The notes: generated by a model not told the origin, from the letters alone. A DNA stretch of 64,000 bases from Sphingopyxis sp. HIX (GCF_001468285.1 NZ_LNSB01000003.1:62001-126000), one strand, 5' to 3'. Counted from the first letter of the stretch, positions 34,501 through 44,821 are shown. Numbers and translations: made by a program.

Positions 34501-34744
34501 CCCGGGCACGGTCGTGCGCTTGCCCCCCCAGAACGCGGACGCCAACCCGCGCGTCTACTACCCGGATGCCTTCTACCACGGCTTCCGCGCCAACGTCGAA
34601 GTCGACAAGAAGTTCAACTTCTACGTCGGCATCGACAACGCGTTCGACAAGCAGCCGCCGTTCGGCCTGCTCGGCACCGCGGCGGGCGATCCGTACGACA
34701 CCTTCGGTCGTTACTTCTACGCCGGCATCCGCGCCAACTGGTAA
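31538..34744 (+). CDS. TonB-dependent outer-membrane receptor
   Basis: A 1068-residue receptor. The start at 31538 (MNKSHLLMG) follows GGGGAG. A signal peptide ends near QPVLAQ. A short Cys/Asp-rich stretch (DCVDANENGVCDSDENTD, calcium-site-like) precedes a TonB-box-like IVVTGSRI. The plug domain follows (LNILDLRGLGIARTLVLVNG, GNSAIYGSDAVAGVVNFIT), then a long beta-barrel ending in aromatic W (AGIRANW). At least seven pairs of nearby cysteines occur in predicted loops. Unlike neighbours, its codons favour the C-ending class strongly, suggesting high expression. Substrate is unknown; peptide, sugar or siderophore uptake are all possible. A strong terminator follows. Confidence 0.92.
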   Translation: MNKSHLLMGAAAFAVAMSVSQPVLAQDAADCVDANENGVCDSDENTDRAIVVTGSRIARPTLESSVPLTSVDVGELTDTGDVSLGDALNDLPSLRSTFSQGNSTRFIGTAGLNILDLRGLGIARTLVLVNGKRHITALPGDYLVDVNTIPVDLLERVDIVTGGNSAIYGSDAVAGVVNFITKRNFDGINLRAQGGVSSRGDRGNMFISGTWGKNFADGRGNIAISGEYAEANPLYFSDRDKLTGAYSGRCQFQTVDPQGAAGGETGPSASDGIPDTQFVCGVKNGSISDGGTIGRVGVGQYLRFGPNGDLFVDVPAGNFEAGGSANIQGGQGSTLRNTGQLAAGLKRYAVNLLSHYDISDAFRPFVEAKYVRVDAVQEGQPSFFSGGPNVQFGGPAMRCNNPFLTTQALQTLQGFGLCANPATGTFALSRFNTDFGGRGELHKRETYRIVGGVEGTFNDDWNYELSFNYGRLETKMKSLNNLLLYTQDGNDFDGFNLAIDAVRNGAGQIVCRVNADAITTNDRPDCVPINVFGVGAPTQAALDFVNRTATREERAEQFVALASVSGDLSQLFELPGGPIGFALGAEYREEKAYSDFDDLTQSGATFLNAIATFAPPKLNVKEAFGEISIPLLANMPFAEELTLGAAARVSDYNTSAGTVWAYNFQALYAPIPDVRFRAAYARSVRAPTQSDLFSPFSQNFAQVGDPCDSVNITGNPNRAANCAAAGVPTVFNQAMVDACVGSSVPAAQRELGDPWVNCLARTSSTTFASGGNSALQVEKGKSLTLGAVFEPSFLPGFNFTVDYYNIKVESLIAAPTLANMLSLCFDDASPFASNPFCSVTPDDPTGLFPRDPVTGLFQPFGDTIKGAAQVGGVNFAAQKTEGIDVDVQYRRTFDNGHRVNFRAIATHLLRLDNYTNPLAPTIPNRQMSELGDPRWSANASINYDFGAFDISWNVRYIGKQTIAAYETQNSYLGACPASGNNPGGGTCTPGTVVRLPPQNADANPRVYYPDAFYHGFRANVEVDKKFNFYVGIDNAFDKQPPFGLLGTAAGDPYDTFGRYFYAGIRANW

Positions 34745-34770
34745 GCCAGTCGGCATGGGCCACGGAAACG

Positions 34771-34801
34771 GGCCGCCTTCCCTTGGGAAGGCGGCCTTTT
34801 T
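34771..34801 (+). terminator. Rho-independent terminator of the TonB receptor gene
   Basis: A perfect 12-base GC-rich stem (GGCCGCCTTCCC / GGGAAGGCGGCC) with a TT loop, followed by a run of T (34797-34801). It starts 26 bases after the receptor stop. Confidence 0.93.
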
Positions 34802-34851
34802 CTTTGGAGGAACTGGACGGTTTTGGGGTGGTGAGCAGACGTTCCTTAACC

Positions 34852-34877
34852 GTCGCCCCCGCAAAGGCGGGGGCGAC
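34852..34877. repeat. GC-rich hairpin, family D, copy 2
   Basis: An 11-base perfect stem GTCGCCCCCGC / GCGGGGGCGAC with an AAAG loop, between the convergent TonB receptor and alanine racemase genes. The stem is shared with 63384-63459. Confidence 0.75.
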
Positions 34878-34907
34878 GTCTTGTTTCGCCCGTAAAGCAG
34901 CTGCCCG

Positions 34908-35954
34908 TCAGTCCCAGACGCGCTCGAAGCGTGCGCCCAGGCCGGTGAGCAGTTCATATTGCGACAGGCCCGAGCGCGCCGCGACCTCGGGCAGGTCGTA
35001 GCCGAGCGTCAGCCAGTCGCCTTCGCCTATCGCAAGGTCGCCCGCGTCGAAGGCAGTCAGGTCCATCGAAACGCGCCCGGCGACGGGCAGGTGACGCCCC
35101 CGCCAGCTCGCGAAACCGACCCCGCCCGACTGGCAACGGAGGTAACCGTCGGCATAGCCGATATTGGCAACCGCGATCCATGAGCGGTCCTGCGCCGTCC
35201 ATGTCGCGCCATAACCGACGCTATCGCCCGCCTCGACCGTGCGGACCTGCAGCACGCGCGCTTCGGGGAAGACGACCTGGCGCAGTTGTCCCGCCGCCTC
35301 GCCGCGCGGCACGCCGCCATAAAGCGCGAGCCCGGGGCGCGTGAGGTCGAAGGCATAGTCGGCACCGAGGCAGATGCCCGCGCTGTTGGCGAGGCTGAAG
35401 CGCCGCGCCGGAATCGCTCCGCGCAGCGCCCGGAAAGCCGCCAGCTGCTGCGCATTTTGCGGACTGTCCTCGTCCGCGGAGGCGAGATGGCTGAGCAGGG
35501 TCTCGATCGCGAGCCCGTCGAGCGCGCCGCCCAGCGCCTCCGCGACGGTCAGCCCCAGCCGGTTCATGCCGGTGTCGACCATCACGTCGCACGGCCGCCC
35601 TTCCCCGGCTTCGCGCCAGCGCGCGGCCTGTTCGATGCTGTTGAGCACCGGCCGCGCGGGCAGCATGCGCGCCGCGACCATGTCGCTGGCGCCGACGCCG
35701 TGGAGCACCGACAGCGACACGCCGGCGGGGAGCGGCATCAGCGCCGCGGCCTCGGCCCAGGTCGCGACGAAGAAGTCGCGGCAGCCCGCTCCCGCCAGAT
35801 GCCGCATCACCGCGCGCGCGCCGAGGCTGTAACCGTCGGCCTTGAGCGCCGCGCCGGTCGCCGCACCGCTGCTCGCCTTCGCGAGCCAGCGCCAGTTGGC
35901 GACGAGCGCCCGGCTGTCGAGGCGGAGGCGGAGCGGAGCGGCGATGTCGATCAT
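34908..35954 (-). CDS. alr: alanine racemase
   Basis: A 348-residue fold-type III PLP enzyme interconverting L- and D-alanine for peptidoglycan. The PLP lysine is Lys38 in ALKADGYSLGA, and the opposing catalytic tyrosine lies in SVGYGATW near residue 247. GRVSMDLTAFD, near the C-terminal domain, matches the family. It is slightly shorter than the typical 360-370 residues. It is the only cell-wall gene nearby. The spacing to its minus-strand upstream neighbour (the MHS transporter stop at 35998) is 43 bases. Confidence 0.92.
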   Translation of the reverse strand: MIDIAAPLRLRLDSRALVANWRWLAKASSGAATGAALKADGYSLGARAVMRHLAGAGCRDFFVATWAEAAALMPLPAGVSLSVLHGVGASDMVAARMLPARPVLNSIEQAARWREAGEGRPCDVMVDTGMNRLGLTVAEALGGALDGLAIETLLSHLASADEDSPQNAQQLAAFRALRGAIPARRFSLANSAGICLGADYAFDLTRPGLALYGGVPRGEAAGQLRQVVFPEARVLQVRTVEAGDSVGYGATWTAQDRSWIAVANIGYADGYLRCQSGGVGFASWRGRHLPVAGRVSMDLTAFDAGDLAIGEGDWLTLGYDLPEVAARSGLSQYELLTGLGARFERVWD

Positions 35955-35997
35955 CCCCCGCCCCTAGCCGCGAAAAACGGTAGCGCCAATGGGGCGC

Positions 35998-37635
35998 TCA
36001 GGCCGACGGCGCCGCGGCGTCCTTCTTCCACTGCCCCGGCACCGGATCCTTGAGCATGAAGGCACTAACGAGGAAGGCGACGAGCACCACCACCCAGGTG
36101 TACCAGAGACCGGCATAGGCATCGCCGGTCTTGGCGATGATGAAGCTCGCGATCAGCGGCAGGAAGCCGCCGAAATAGCCGGTGCCGAGGTGATAGGGGA
36201 TCGACAGCGACGAATAGCGCACGTGCGGGGGGAACATCTCAGAGAGCAGCGCCGCGACAGGACCGTAGGTGAAGCCCGACAGCGCGCTCAAACCGAGCAG
36301 CGCGGCGACGATCACCGCGATGCCGAGCGGACCCGGGATCTGCTTTTCGAAATCATAGCCCATCGCCTCGAGCGCCGGTTTGAGCACCGCGGGATCCTCG
36401 CCCGCGACCTCGCGCCCGCCGATCGTCACCTTGACGCTGTCGAAGCCGCTGCCGCTGCCGACGATGCTGTAGGGCACACCGAGCTTGGTAAGCTCGCCGA
36501 GCGTCTTGCCGCACGCGGTTTCCTGCACCTGCGCGAAGGGATCATAGTCGCACTGCGAGCCCGTGACGACGACCGGCGCCTTTTCGGCCGCCGCGGTGAG
36601 CGCGGGGTTGCCGACACTCCCCATCAGCCAGAAGAGCGGGAAGAGCAGCACCAAGGTTACGGCATAGCCCCAGACGATCGGCTTCTTGCGCCCGATCTTG
36701 TCGGAGATATGTCCGGCCCACAGGAAAAAGCCCATGCCGAGCGCGGCCGAGAAGCCGACGATGATCTCGGCGGCGGTATCCTCGACCTTCATCGGGCCTT
36801 TGAGGAAGGACAGGCCCGAGAACATCGCGGTGTACCAGATCACGGTGAGGCCCGCGGCGATTCCGAAGAGCGCAACGAAGATGCGCTTCGGATTGCCGGG
36901 ATAGGTGAAGCTTTCCTTGAGCGGATTCTTGGCGAGCTCGCCCTCGGCCTTCATCGCCTGGAACACCGGGCTTTCGGAGAGCTTGAGGCGCATCCACAGC
37001 GAAATGGCGAGCAGGATCAGCGAGAGGAGGAAGGGCACGCGCCAGCCCCAGCTTTCCCATACCGCGTCGGACATCAGCGCCTTGCAGCCGAGCACGACGA
37101 TGAGGCTGAGCACGAAACCGCCGACGACGCTCGCCTGGATGAAGCTGGTATAGAAACCGCGCTTTTCGGGGGGCGAATGTTCGGCGACATAGACCGCGGC
37201 GCCGCCATATTCGCCCCCGAGCGCGAGCCCTTGGAGCACGCGGAGCAGGATCACGATGATCGGCGCGACGATGCCGATCGTCGCCGCCGAGGGGATCATG
37301 CCCACTCCGGCGGTCGCGATCCCCATCAAGGTCACGGTGACTAGGAAAGTATATTTGCGTCCCAGCCGGTCGCCGAGGAAACCGAAGAGCACCGCGCCGA
37401 GCGGGCGGAAACCGAAGCCGACGGCAAATCCTGCCCAGACGAGCAGGATTTCGAGCGTCGCATTGTCGCTGGGGAAAAAGGCCTTGCCGATGATCGCCGC
37501 GAGCGTGCCGTAGATGAAGAAATCATACCATTCGAAGATCGTCCCCGCCGACGAGGCGGCGATGACCATACGAATGTCCTTCGCGGTCGGCTGATAGGCG
37601 GCGCCATGGTCGGCGGCCGCGGCTTTATCGGTCAT
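35998..37635 (-). CDS. MFS transporter, metabolite:H+ symporter (MHS) family, with large insert
   Basis: A 545-residue major-facilitator protein. The MHS hallmarks are visible: SSAGTIFEWYDFFIYGTLA at the first helix, GDRLGRKYTFLVT (motif A), and RVLQGLALGGEYGGAA. A hydrophilic insert of about 90 residues (342-430), bearing two cysteines (SQCDYDP, TACGKT), separates two late helices. It lengthens the protein beyond the usual 430-450 residues. By topology it would face the periplasm. MHS proteins import dicarboxylates, osmolytes or aromatic acids; the substrate is unknown. GGGGAGAG precedes the ATG. Confidence 0.88.
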   Translation of the reverse strand: MTDKAAAADHGAAYQPTAKDIRMVIAASSAGTIFEWYDFFIYGTLAAIIGKAFFPSDNATLEILLVWAGFAVGFGFRPLGAVLFGFLGDRLGRKYTFLVTVTLMGIATAGVGMIPSAATIGIVAPIIVILLRVLQGLALGGEYGGAAVYVAEHSPPEKRGFYTSFIQASVVGGFVLSLIVVLGCKALMSDAVWESWGWRVPFLLSLILLAISLWMRLKLSESPVFQAMKAEGELAKNPLKESFTYPGNPKRIFVALFGIAAGLTVIWYTAMFSGLSFLKGPMKVEDTAAEIIVGFSAALGMGFFLWAGHISDKIGRKKPIVWGYAVTLVLLFPLFWLMGSVGNPALTAAAEKAPVVVTGSQCDYDPFAQVQETACGKTLGELTKLGVPYSIVGSGSGFDSVKVTIGGREVAGEDPAVLKPALEAMGYDFEKQIPGPLGIAVIVAALLGLSALSGFTYGPVAALLSEMFPPHVRYSSLSIPYHLGTGYFGGFLPLIASFIIAKTGDAYAGLWYTWVVVLVAFLVSAFMLKDPVPGQWKKDAAAPSA

Positions 37636-37739
37636 AAACTCTCCCCTGCCCCATTCGGGCTTTTGAGCATCTCTAGCCGCCGCATATCGCCGCGCAAGCC
37701 TTCTTGGCGTAGCGCCATTCCGGTGGCAGACTGGGGTCC

Positions 37740-38507
37740 ATGCAGTTCATCGACCTCTCGATCCCGATCACCAACGACGTCGTCTCCGACCCGCCGGTGA
37801 TGCGCCCGCAGATCACCTACATGACCCACGAAAATACGTGGCAGCAGATCGCGATGTTCTTTCCCGGCCTCACGCAGGACGACCTGCCCGACGGCGAAGG
37901 CTGGGCGGTCGAGAGCCTGACATTGAGCACGCACAACGGCACGCATATGGACGCGCCCTGGCATTTCCATTCGACCACCGATAGCGGCGCGACCGCCGCG
38001 CCGAGCATCGACGAGGCGCCGCTCGACCTCTTCTTCCGGCCGGGGGTGAAGCTCGATTTCTCGGATCGGCCCGCGGGGCATGTCGTGAGCGCCGCGGAGG
38101 TCGAAGCCGAACTCGCGCGGATCGGGCATGAATTGCAGCCCTATGACATCGTGCTCGTCCAGTCGGGCGCACTCTATGGCACCGACAATTTCACCGACCA
38201 GGGCTGCGGCATGGGCGAGGAAGCGACGCTCTACCTGACCGAGCGCGGCGTGCAGGTCGTCGGCACCGACGCGTGGAGCTGGGACGCGCCGTTCAGCCAC
38301 ACCGCGAAGCGCTGGGCCGAGACGCGCGACCCGAAGATCATCTGGGAAGGCCATAAGGCGGGGCGCATCCGGCCCTATTACCAGATCGAAAAGCTGACCA
38401 ATCTGGAAGCGCTACCCCCGACGGGATGGACGCTGAGCTGCTTCCCGGTGAAGATCGAACGCGCGAGCGCGGGGTGGATCCGGGCGGTGGCTTTGGTGGA
38501 GGATTGA
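37740..38507 (+). CDS. cyclase family protein (kynurenine formamidase-like)
   Basis: A 255-residue metal-dependent hydrolase of the cyclase/KynB family. The signature HNGTHMDAPWHFHS (near residue 65) supplies the metal-binding histidines and aspartate. Family members hydrolyse N-formylkynurenine or related amides and lactones. No tryptophan-degradation genes are adjacent, so the substrate cannot be assigned. It diverges from the MHS transporter over 104 bases, and coupling to its cargo is possible. Confidence 0.85.
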   Translation: MQFIDLSIPITNDVVSDPPVMRPQITYMTHENTWQQIAMFFPGLTQDDLPDGEGWAVESLTLSTHNGTHMDAPWHFHSTTDSGATAAPSIDEAPLDLFFRPGVKLDFSDRPAGHVVSAAEVEAELARIGHELQPYDIVLVQSGALYGTDNFTDQGCGMGEEATLYLTERGVQVVGTDAWSWDAPFSHTAKRWAETRDPKIIWEGHKAGRIRPYYQIEKLTNLEALPPTGWTLSCFPVKIERASAGWIRAVALVED

Positions 38508-38544
38508 AGGCGAGCGGCGGGTATCGGGCGGAAGGGGACATCCT

Positions 38545-38690
38545 AATCCTCCCTGTCGCGAAGCGATGGGGAGGGGGATCATGCGAAGCATGGTGGAGGG
38601 GTGACGGCCTTAGACCAAAGCTTGAGGCCTCGGCCCCTCCACCACCCTGCGGGTGGTCCCCCTCCCCACGGCTTCGCCGCAGGGAGGATT
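38545..38690. repeat. palindromic mosaic repeat, family A, copy 3, at a convergent junction
   Basis: Opens AATCCTCCC and closes AGGGAGGATT, with the same four-hairpin arrangement as copies 1 and 2. The third hairpin block (CCACCCTGCGGGTGG) is shared with copy 2. The others (CATGCGAAGCATG; GGCTTCGCC) differ while remaining self-complementary. Confidence 0.85.
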
Positions 38691-38720
38691 AGAAAGGTCC
38701 GCTCCTACCGCGCCGCGCCG

Positions 38721-39128
38721 CTACAAATTCACCGTCGCCAGCATCCACAGCGTCCACCCCGCCAGCGCCAGCAAGGTGATCCATGTCGCCGCGACGCCGA
38801 TCTGGCGCGTCACCGGCGGTTTGCCCGGTTCGACCGGGGCGTGCAGCCCCGCGATATGCGCGATGCGGCCGATCAGGAACAGCGCGCCGAGCGCCATCAG
38901 CGCCATATGGTTCGCACGCGCGCTTTCGAGCAGGCCGAGCAGGATCACGACGATCGGCGCATGTTCGGCGAGGTTCCCGTGGCTGCGGCTCGCGGCGATC
39001 AGCTTGGCATCGCCATGATCGCCGAAGGCGGCGCTCAACCGCAGGCGTTGACGCACCGTCAGCATCGCGGTGAACAGCAACAGCAGCGCACAGACGGCGC
39101 CGACAAACGCGGTAACCGGTAAAGTCAT
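38721..39128 (-). CDS. MAPEG family membrane protein
   Basis: A 135-residue protein with four hydrophobic segments. It carries the MAPEG-like stretch ASRSHGNLAEHAPIVVILLG near residue 50 and ALFLIGRIAHIAG near 85. Eukaryotic members are glutathione-dependent transferases; bacterial roles are mostly unknown. The start at 39128 (MTLPVTAF, after AGCAAGGAT) is chosen over an in-frame start at 39188. It diverges from the peptide transporter. Confidence 0.85.
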   Translation of the reverse strand: MTLPVTAFVGAVCALLLLFTAMLTVRQRLRLSAAFGDHGDAKLIAASRSHGNLAEHAPIVVILLGLLESARANHMALMALGALFLIGRIAHIAGLHAPVEPGKPPVTRQIGVAATWITLLALAGWTLWMLATVNL

Positions 39129-39245
39129 ATCCTTGCTCCCCCAATCTCCGCGCAGCCTAACCCGTCGTTCGTCGATTGCCACTGGCAAGTTGCACCCGGG
39201 CGATTATCGTCGCGGTAAAAGAAAATGTCCGGGGAGCGACATCGA

Positions 39246-40619
39246 ATGACCATCGCCGAAGCGACGCCCGATTTCGAAGCCGAGCGCAACGACCGCGCCT
39301 TTCTGGGGCATCCCAAGGGGCTCGGCTATCTCGCCTTCGTCGAGGGATGCGAGCGCTTTTCCTATTATTCGATGCAGACGCTGCTCGTGCTCTACATGGT
39401 CAAATATCTGCTGCTGCCCGAAAATGCCGCGGGGGTGGTCGGGCTCGCGGCGCTGCGCGACTGGTATGGCGGGATCGACGGCCAGCCGCTCGCGTCGAAG
39501 ATTTTCGGCGACTATACCTCGCTCGTCTACCTCACCCCGATCGCCGGCGGCTTGATCGCCGACCGCTGGCTCGGGCGGCGCACGACCCTGATCCTCGGCG
39601 GCATCTTCATGGCGGTCGGGCATTTCCTGATGGCGTTCGAGGGCGCCTTCCTCTTCGCACTGCTCGCGCTGATCGTCGGGGTCGGGCTGTTCAAGGGCAA
39701 TATCGCGAGCCAGGTCGGCGAGCTTTACGGCCCCAACGACCTGCGCCGCGCGATGGCGTTCCAGATCTTCTACATCGCGATCAACGTCAGCGTGATCGTC
39801 GCGCCGCTGATTTCGGGAACGCTGGGCGAGAAGGTCGGCTGGCACTGGGGCTTCGGCACCGCGGGCGTGGTGATGGTCGCGGGGCTGATCCTCTACCTCT
39901 ATGCCAAGCCCTGGCTGCCCGCCGAAAGTCGCGCGGAGCGCGCCGAAAAGGCCGCGGCGCCCAAGGAGCCGCTGACGCGCGACGACTGGACGCGCATCGT
40001 CGCCTTGCTCATCCTCGTCCCCGTGCTCGCGGTCGCGCTGCTCACCAACCAGGAGATCTTCAACGCCTATCTGGTCTGGGCCGATCAGCATTTCCAGCTG
40101 ACCTTCTTCGGCACGACCCTGCCGACCAGCTATATGATCACGATCGACGCCGCGGCGAGTTTCGGCATGCTCGTCGCGGTCGCGGCCTTCTATGTCTGGT
40201 ACGGCAAGCGCTTCAAGGAGCCCGATGAGCTCGGCAAGATGATCATCGGCAGCTTCTTCACCATCGCCGGCGGCCTCTGCCTCGTCATGGCCGCGGCAAC
40301 GCAGGGCGACGGCAAGATCGGGCTGTTCTGGCCGCTGATGTTCCACCTATTCAACAGCATCGGCTTTGCGCACATCCTGCCGGTCAGCCTAGCGCTGTTC
40401 ACCAAGGTCGCGCCGCGCGCGCTCAACGCGACGGTGGTCGGCATCTATTATCTCGCCTTCTTCGGCGCGAACAAGATCGTCGGTGAGGTCGGCGGCTGGT
40501 ATTCGTCGATGCCGACGACCAGCTTCTGGCTCTTCCACGTCGCGACCGCCGTCGTCGGGCTGATCGCCTTCGTCCTGTTCAAGCTGCTGCTGGGCAAGCG
40601 GCTGGTCGCGGCCGCCTAG
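39246..40619 (+). CDS. POT family proton-dependent oligopeptide transporter
   Basis: A 457-residue inner-membrane transporter. The POT hallmark ExxERFxYY appears as EGCERFSYYSMQ near residue 31. Further family stretches include GGLIADRWLGRRTTLILGG near 98 and GLFKGNIASQVGELY near 150. It imports di- and tripeptides with protons in known members. The ATG at 39246 is preferred (GGGGAGCGA upstream); an in-frame ATG at 39225 lacks a ribosome-binding site. Its 3' end overlaps the convergent csaA gene by four bases. Confidence 0.9.
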   Translation: MTIAEATPDFEAERNDRAFLGHPKGLGYLAFVEGCERFSYYSMQTLLVLYMVKYLLLPENAAGVVGLAALRDWYGGIDGQPLASKIFGDYTSLVYLTPIAGGLIADRWLGRRTTLILGGIFMAVGHFLMAFEGAFLFALLALIVGVGLFKGNIASQVGELYGPNDLRRAMAFQIFYIAINVSVIVAPLISGTLGEKVGWHWGFGTAGVVMVAGLILYLYAKPWLPAESRAERAEKAAAPKEPLTRDDWTRIVALLILVPVLAVALLTNQEIFNAYLVWADQHFQLTFFGTTLPTSYMITIDAAASFGMLVAVAAFYVWYGKRFKEPDELGKMIIGSFFTIAGGLCLVMAAATQGDGKIGLFWPLMFHLFNSIGFAHILPVSLALFTKVAPRALNATVVGIYYLAFFGANKIVGEVGGWYSSMPTTSFWLFHVATAVVGLIAFVLFKLLLGKRLVAAA

Positions 40620-40987
40620 AACAAGCGCGACCCATTGGGCACCGCATGGTCGGGCGCGAAGAGGATCACCGCGCCCGCCTCGTCGGCGAAGCCCAGGGTC
40701 AGCACCTCGGACATGAACTTGCCGATCTGGCGCGGCGGGAAGTTCACCACCGCGGCGATCTGGCGCCCCGGCAGATCCTCGATCGCGTAGCGGTCGACGA
40801 TCTGCGCGCTGCTCTTCTTCACCCCGATCGCGGGGCCGAAGTCGATCCGGAGCTTGAAGGCCGGCTTGCGCGCTTCGGGGAAGGGTTCGGCCTCGACGAT
40901 CGTGCCGATGCGGATGTCGACCTTCAGGAAATCGTCGAAGGCGATTTCGGGTGCCGCGCCCGCGCCGGTGTCGTGATTGACGTGCAT
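40616..40987 (-). CDS. csaA: CsaA-like tRNA-binding-domain protein
   Basis: A 123-residue single OB-fold protein of the EMAP-II/Arc1p tRNA-binding type. It includes FLKVDIRIGTIVEAEPFPEA, KPAFKLRIDFG, and a C-terminal ILFAPDHAVPNGSRLF, all typical of CsaA. CsaA dimers act as export-related chaperones in Bacillus and can bind tRNA-like ligands. Its 3' end overlaps the convergent transporter stop by four bases. It sits downstream of pccA, separated by a repeat. Confidence 0.93.
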   Translation of the reverse strand: MHVNHDTGAGAAPEIAFDDFLKVDIRIGTIVEAEPFPEARKPAFKLRIDFGPAIGVKKSSAQIVDRYAIEDLPGRQIAAVVNFPPRQIGKFMSEVLTLGFADEAGAVILFAPDHAVPNGSRLF

Positions 40988-41000
40988 TCCAACACACTCC

Positions 41001-41085
41001 GTTCGCCCTGAGCCTGTCGAAGGGCCGTTCTTCTCTTCGACTGCCGTAGAAGGAAGGACGGTGCTTCGACAAGCTCAGCACGAAC
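41001..41085. repeat. inverted repeat pair, family E
   Basis: GTTCGCCCTGAGCCTGTCGA and following bases (41001-41022) face an inverted partner (41064-41085, ending AAGCTCAGCACGAAC). They match at 19 of 22 positions around a 41-base spacer. GAGCTTGTCGAAG-type elements are common in sphingomonad and other proteobacterial genomes. It lies between csaA and pccA. Confidence 0.8.
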
Positions 41086-41094
41086 GGGTGCGGA

Positions 41095-43100
<2,006 letters not shown>

Positions 43101-43101
<1 letters not shown>

Positions 43102-43493
43102 CAATATTCCTCGACAAGTGCCTTGAGTTGTTCGGTGCGTTCCTTGGCCAGCCGCGCCATGCAGCCGCTGTGCAGCATCGGCGCCATGCTCCCGCCGCGC
43201 GCGGCGAAGCTTTCGGAGAGGCACTGCTGGTCGCGAAACGTGATCCACGCGCGCTGCGCCGCGAGCAATGTCTCATAATGCGTCGGCTGGGTGTCGTAGC
43301 TGCGGTCGATATCCTTGTCGCGCGCCCTAAGCGCCGCGACGGTGAGCTTGTATTGCGCGTTGAGTTCGGCATCGGCGGCGTCATAATCCTTGCCGGCGCA
43401 GAAGTTCATCTCGACCTGGTACTGCGGGTTGTCGCAATCGACCTCGGGCTCCTGCGCCGCGGCGGCCAGCAGCATCAACGACATCAGCATCAT
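43101..43493 (-). CDS. LprI-like (DUF1311) exported protein
   Basis: A 130-residue protein with a short signal peptide (MLMSLMLLAAAAQ). It carries a DUF1311/LprI-like domain with the characteristic DAADAELNAQYKLTVAALRA and a C-terminal LLAAQRAWITFRDQQC helix. Conserved cysteines occur in DCDNP, NFCAGK, QQCLSE and SGCMARL. The LprI family includes lysozyme inhibitors. AAGGAGA precedes the ATG at 43493. It overlaps the upstream 80-residue gene (ATGA) and the pccA start. Why it is inside a carboxylase operon is unclear. Confidence 0.82.
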
Positions 43494-43732
43494 TCGCCCG
43501 TCTCCTTCGGTCCCGCCTCGGCGCGATAGATTTTGGCGATCTGCCGCGCCCACAGGATGATCAGCGTCAGCGCGCCCAGCCACAGCAGGTTCTCGATCCA
43601 CAAGGGCGAGCTTCCGCCGGCCTCGGTGCCCAGCCGCACCCCCTGCATCCGGTTCGCCGAATAGCCGCACGCGCAGGACGCGGGCAGCAGCAGCAGCGAC
43701 GTCAACAGGGCAAGGAGCGGCTTGCGGGCCAC
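43490..43732 (-). CDS. hypothetical small membrane protein, GTG start
   Basis: An 80-residue protein. A signal-like N-terminus (LLALLTSLLLLPASCACG) has a lipobox-like LPASC, and one transmembrane segment lies around residues 46-64. A GTG start at 43732 overlaps the bioB stop by one base (TAGTG), and its own stop overlaps the next gene (ATGA). The overlaps argue that it is real and translated. I do not recognise a family. Confidence 0.65.
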   Translation of the reverse strand: MARKPLLALLTSLLLLPASCACGYSANRMQGVRLGTEAGGSSPLWIENLLWLGALTLIILWARQIAKIYRAEAGPKETGE

Positions 43733-44736
43733 TATTCCGCCGCTTCCGTCAGCATATCCTGGCGCATCGGCTCCTCGCTCACCATCGGCACGATGCCCAG
43801 CTTCGCGAACAGCGCCGCGTCGGCGCTGTCGCCGCGGTTGCCCGTGGTGAGCAATTTGTCGCCGGTGAAGATGCTGTTCGCGCCCGCCATGAAGCAGAGG
43901 GCCTGCGTCGCCTCCGACATGCTCTCGCGCCCCGCCGACAGGCGGACCATCGATAGCGGCATGGCGATGCGCGCGACCGCGACGGTGCGGACGAACTCGA
44001 TCTCGTCGATCTGCGCCAGCGGCGTGTCGGCGAGCATGTCGCCGAGCACCGTGCCCTTCACCGGCACCAGCGCGTTGACCGGCACGCTTTCGGGATGGCG
44101 CGGCAAGGTCGCGAGCGCATGGATGAAACCGACGCGGTCGGCGCGCGTCTCGCCCATGCCGACGATGCCGCCCGAACAGACGTTGATGCCGGCGCTGCGC
44201 ACTTCCTCGAGCGTATCGAGCCGGTCCTGGAAGGTCCGCGTGGAGATGATATTCTCGTAATTCTCGGGGCTCGTATCGATATTATGGTTGTAATAGTCGA
44301 GCCCCGCGACCGCGAGCGTCTGCGCCTGGTCCTTGCTCAGCATGCCGAGCGTCATGCAGGTTTCCATGCCCATCTGGCGCACGCCCTCGATCATCTCGAC
44401 GATCGCGGGCATGTCGCGGTCCTTCGGATTGCGCCACGCGGCGCCCATGCAGAAACGCTGCGATCCCGCATCCTTCGCCTGCGCCGCCGCCTGCAACACC
44501 GCGCGCACGTCCATCAGCTTGGTGGCCTTCAATCCGCTGTCGGCGTGCTTCGACTGCGAGCAATAGCCGCAATCCTCGACGCAGCCGCCGGTCTTGATGC
44601 TGAGCAGCGTGCACAGCTGCACCTCGCCGCGGGCATGATGGCGGCGATGGACGCCCTGTGCCTCCCACATCAGCTCGTCGAACGGCAGGTCGAACAGCTC
44701 GGCGATTTCCTCGCGGGTCCAGTCGGTACGGGTCAT
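43732..44736 (-). CDS. bioB: biotin synthase
   Basis: A 334-residue radical-SAM enzyme that inserts sulfur into dethiobiotin. The cluster motif is Cys52, Cys56 and Cys59 in [16 protein letters not shown]. Further family stretches include [38 protein letters not shown] and [12 protein letters not shown]-like sequence. A second [2Fe-2S] cluster is expected from the family. Here it lies inside the propionyl-CoA carboxylase operon and not with bioA, bioD or bioF, which fits local supply of cofactor for PccA. Confidence 0.95.
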   Translation of the reverse strand: MTRTDWTREEIAELFDLPFDELMWEAQGVHRRHHARGEVQLCTLLSIKTGGCVEDCGYCSQSKHADSGLKATKLMDVRAVLQAAAQAKDAGSQRFCMGAAWRNPKDRDMPAIVEMIEGVRQMGMETCMTLGMLSKDQAQTLAVAGLDYYNHNIDTSPENYENIISTRTFQDRLDTLEEVRSAGINVCSGGIVGMGETRADRVGFIHALATLPRHPESVPVNALVPVKGTVLGDMLADTPLAQIDEIEFVRTVAVARIAMPLSMVRLSAGRESMSEATQALCFMAGANSIFTGDKLLTTGNRGDSADAALFAKLGIVPMVSEEPMRQDMLTEAAE

Positions 44737-44821
44737 CGATATTCTTTCAGCGGAGGGAGAGACAGGCGTGCCGACAGAAGGGCCGCCGAAGCGGCGCCTT
44801 CGTCCGGCGGTTTTTCTTTCG

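Noticed and set aside
31505-34957. 1150-residue open frame antisense to the TonB receptor
   Set aside because: The receptor has a signal peptide, plug, barrel, ribosome-binding site and terminator; the antisense composition is biased and has no recognisable domain.
43102-43248. 49-residue extension of pccA upstream of 43101
   Set aside because: It overlaps the LprI-like gene in another frame. Biotin carboxylase homology begins exactly at MFKKILIANRGE.
44760-44815. Plus-strand terminator-like hairpin with T-run between bioB and the secreted protein gene
   Set aside because: There is no plus-strand gene upstream to terminate, the stem has a four-base bulge, and on the transcribed minus strand there is no T-run.
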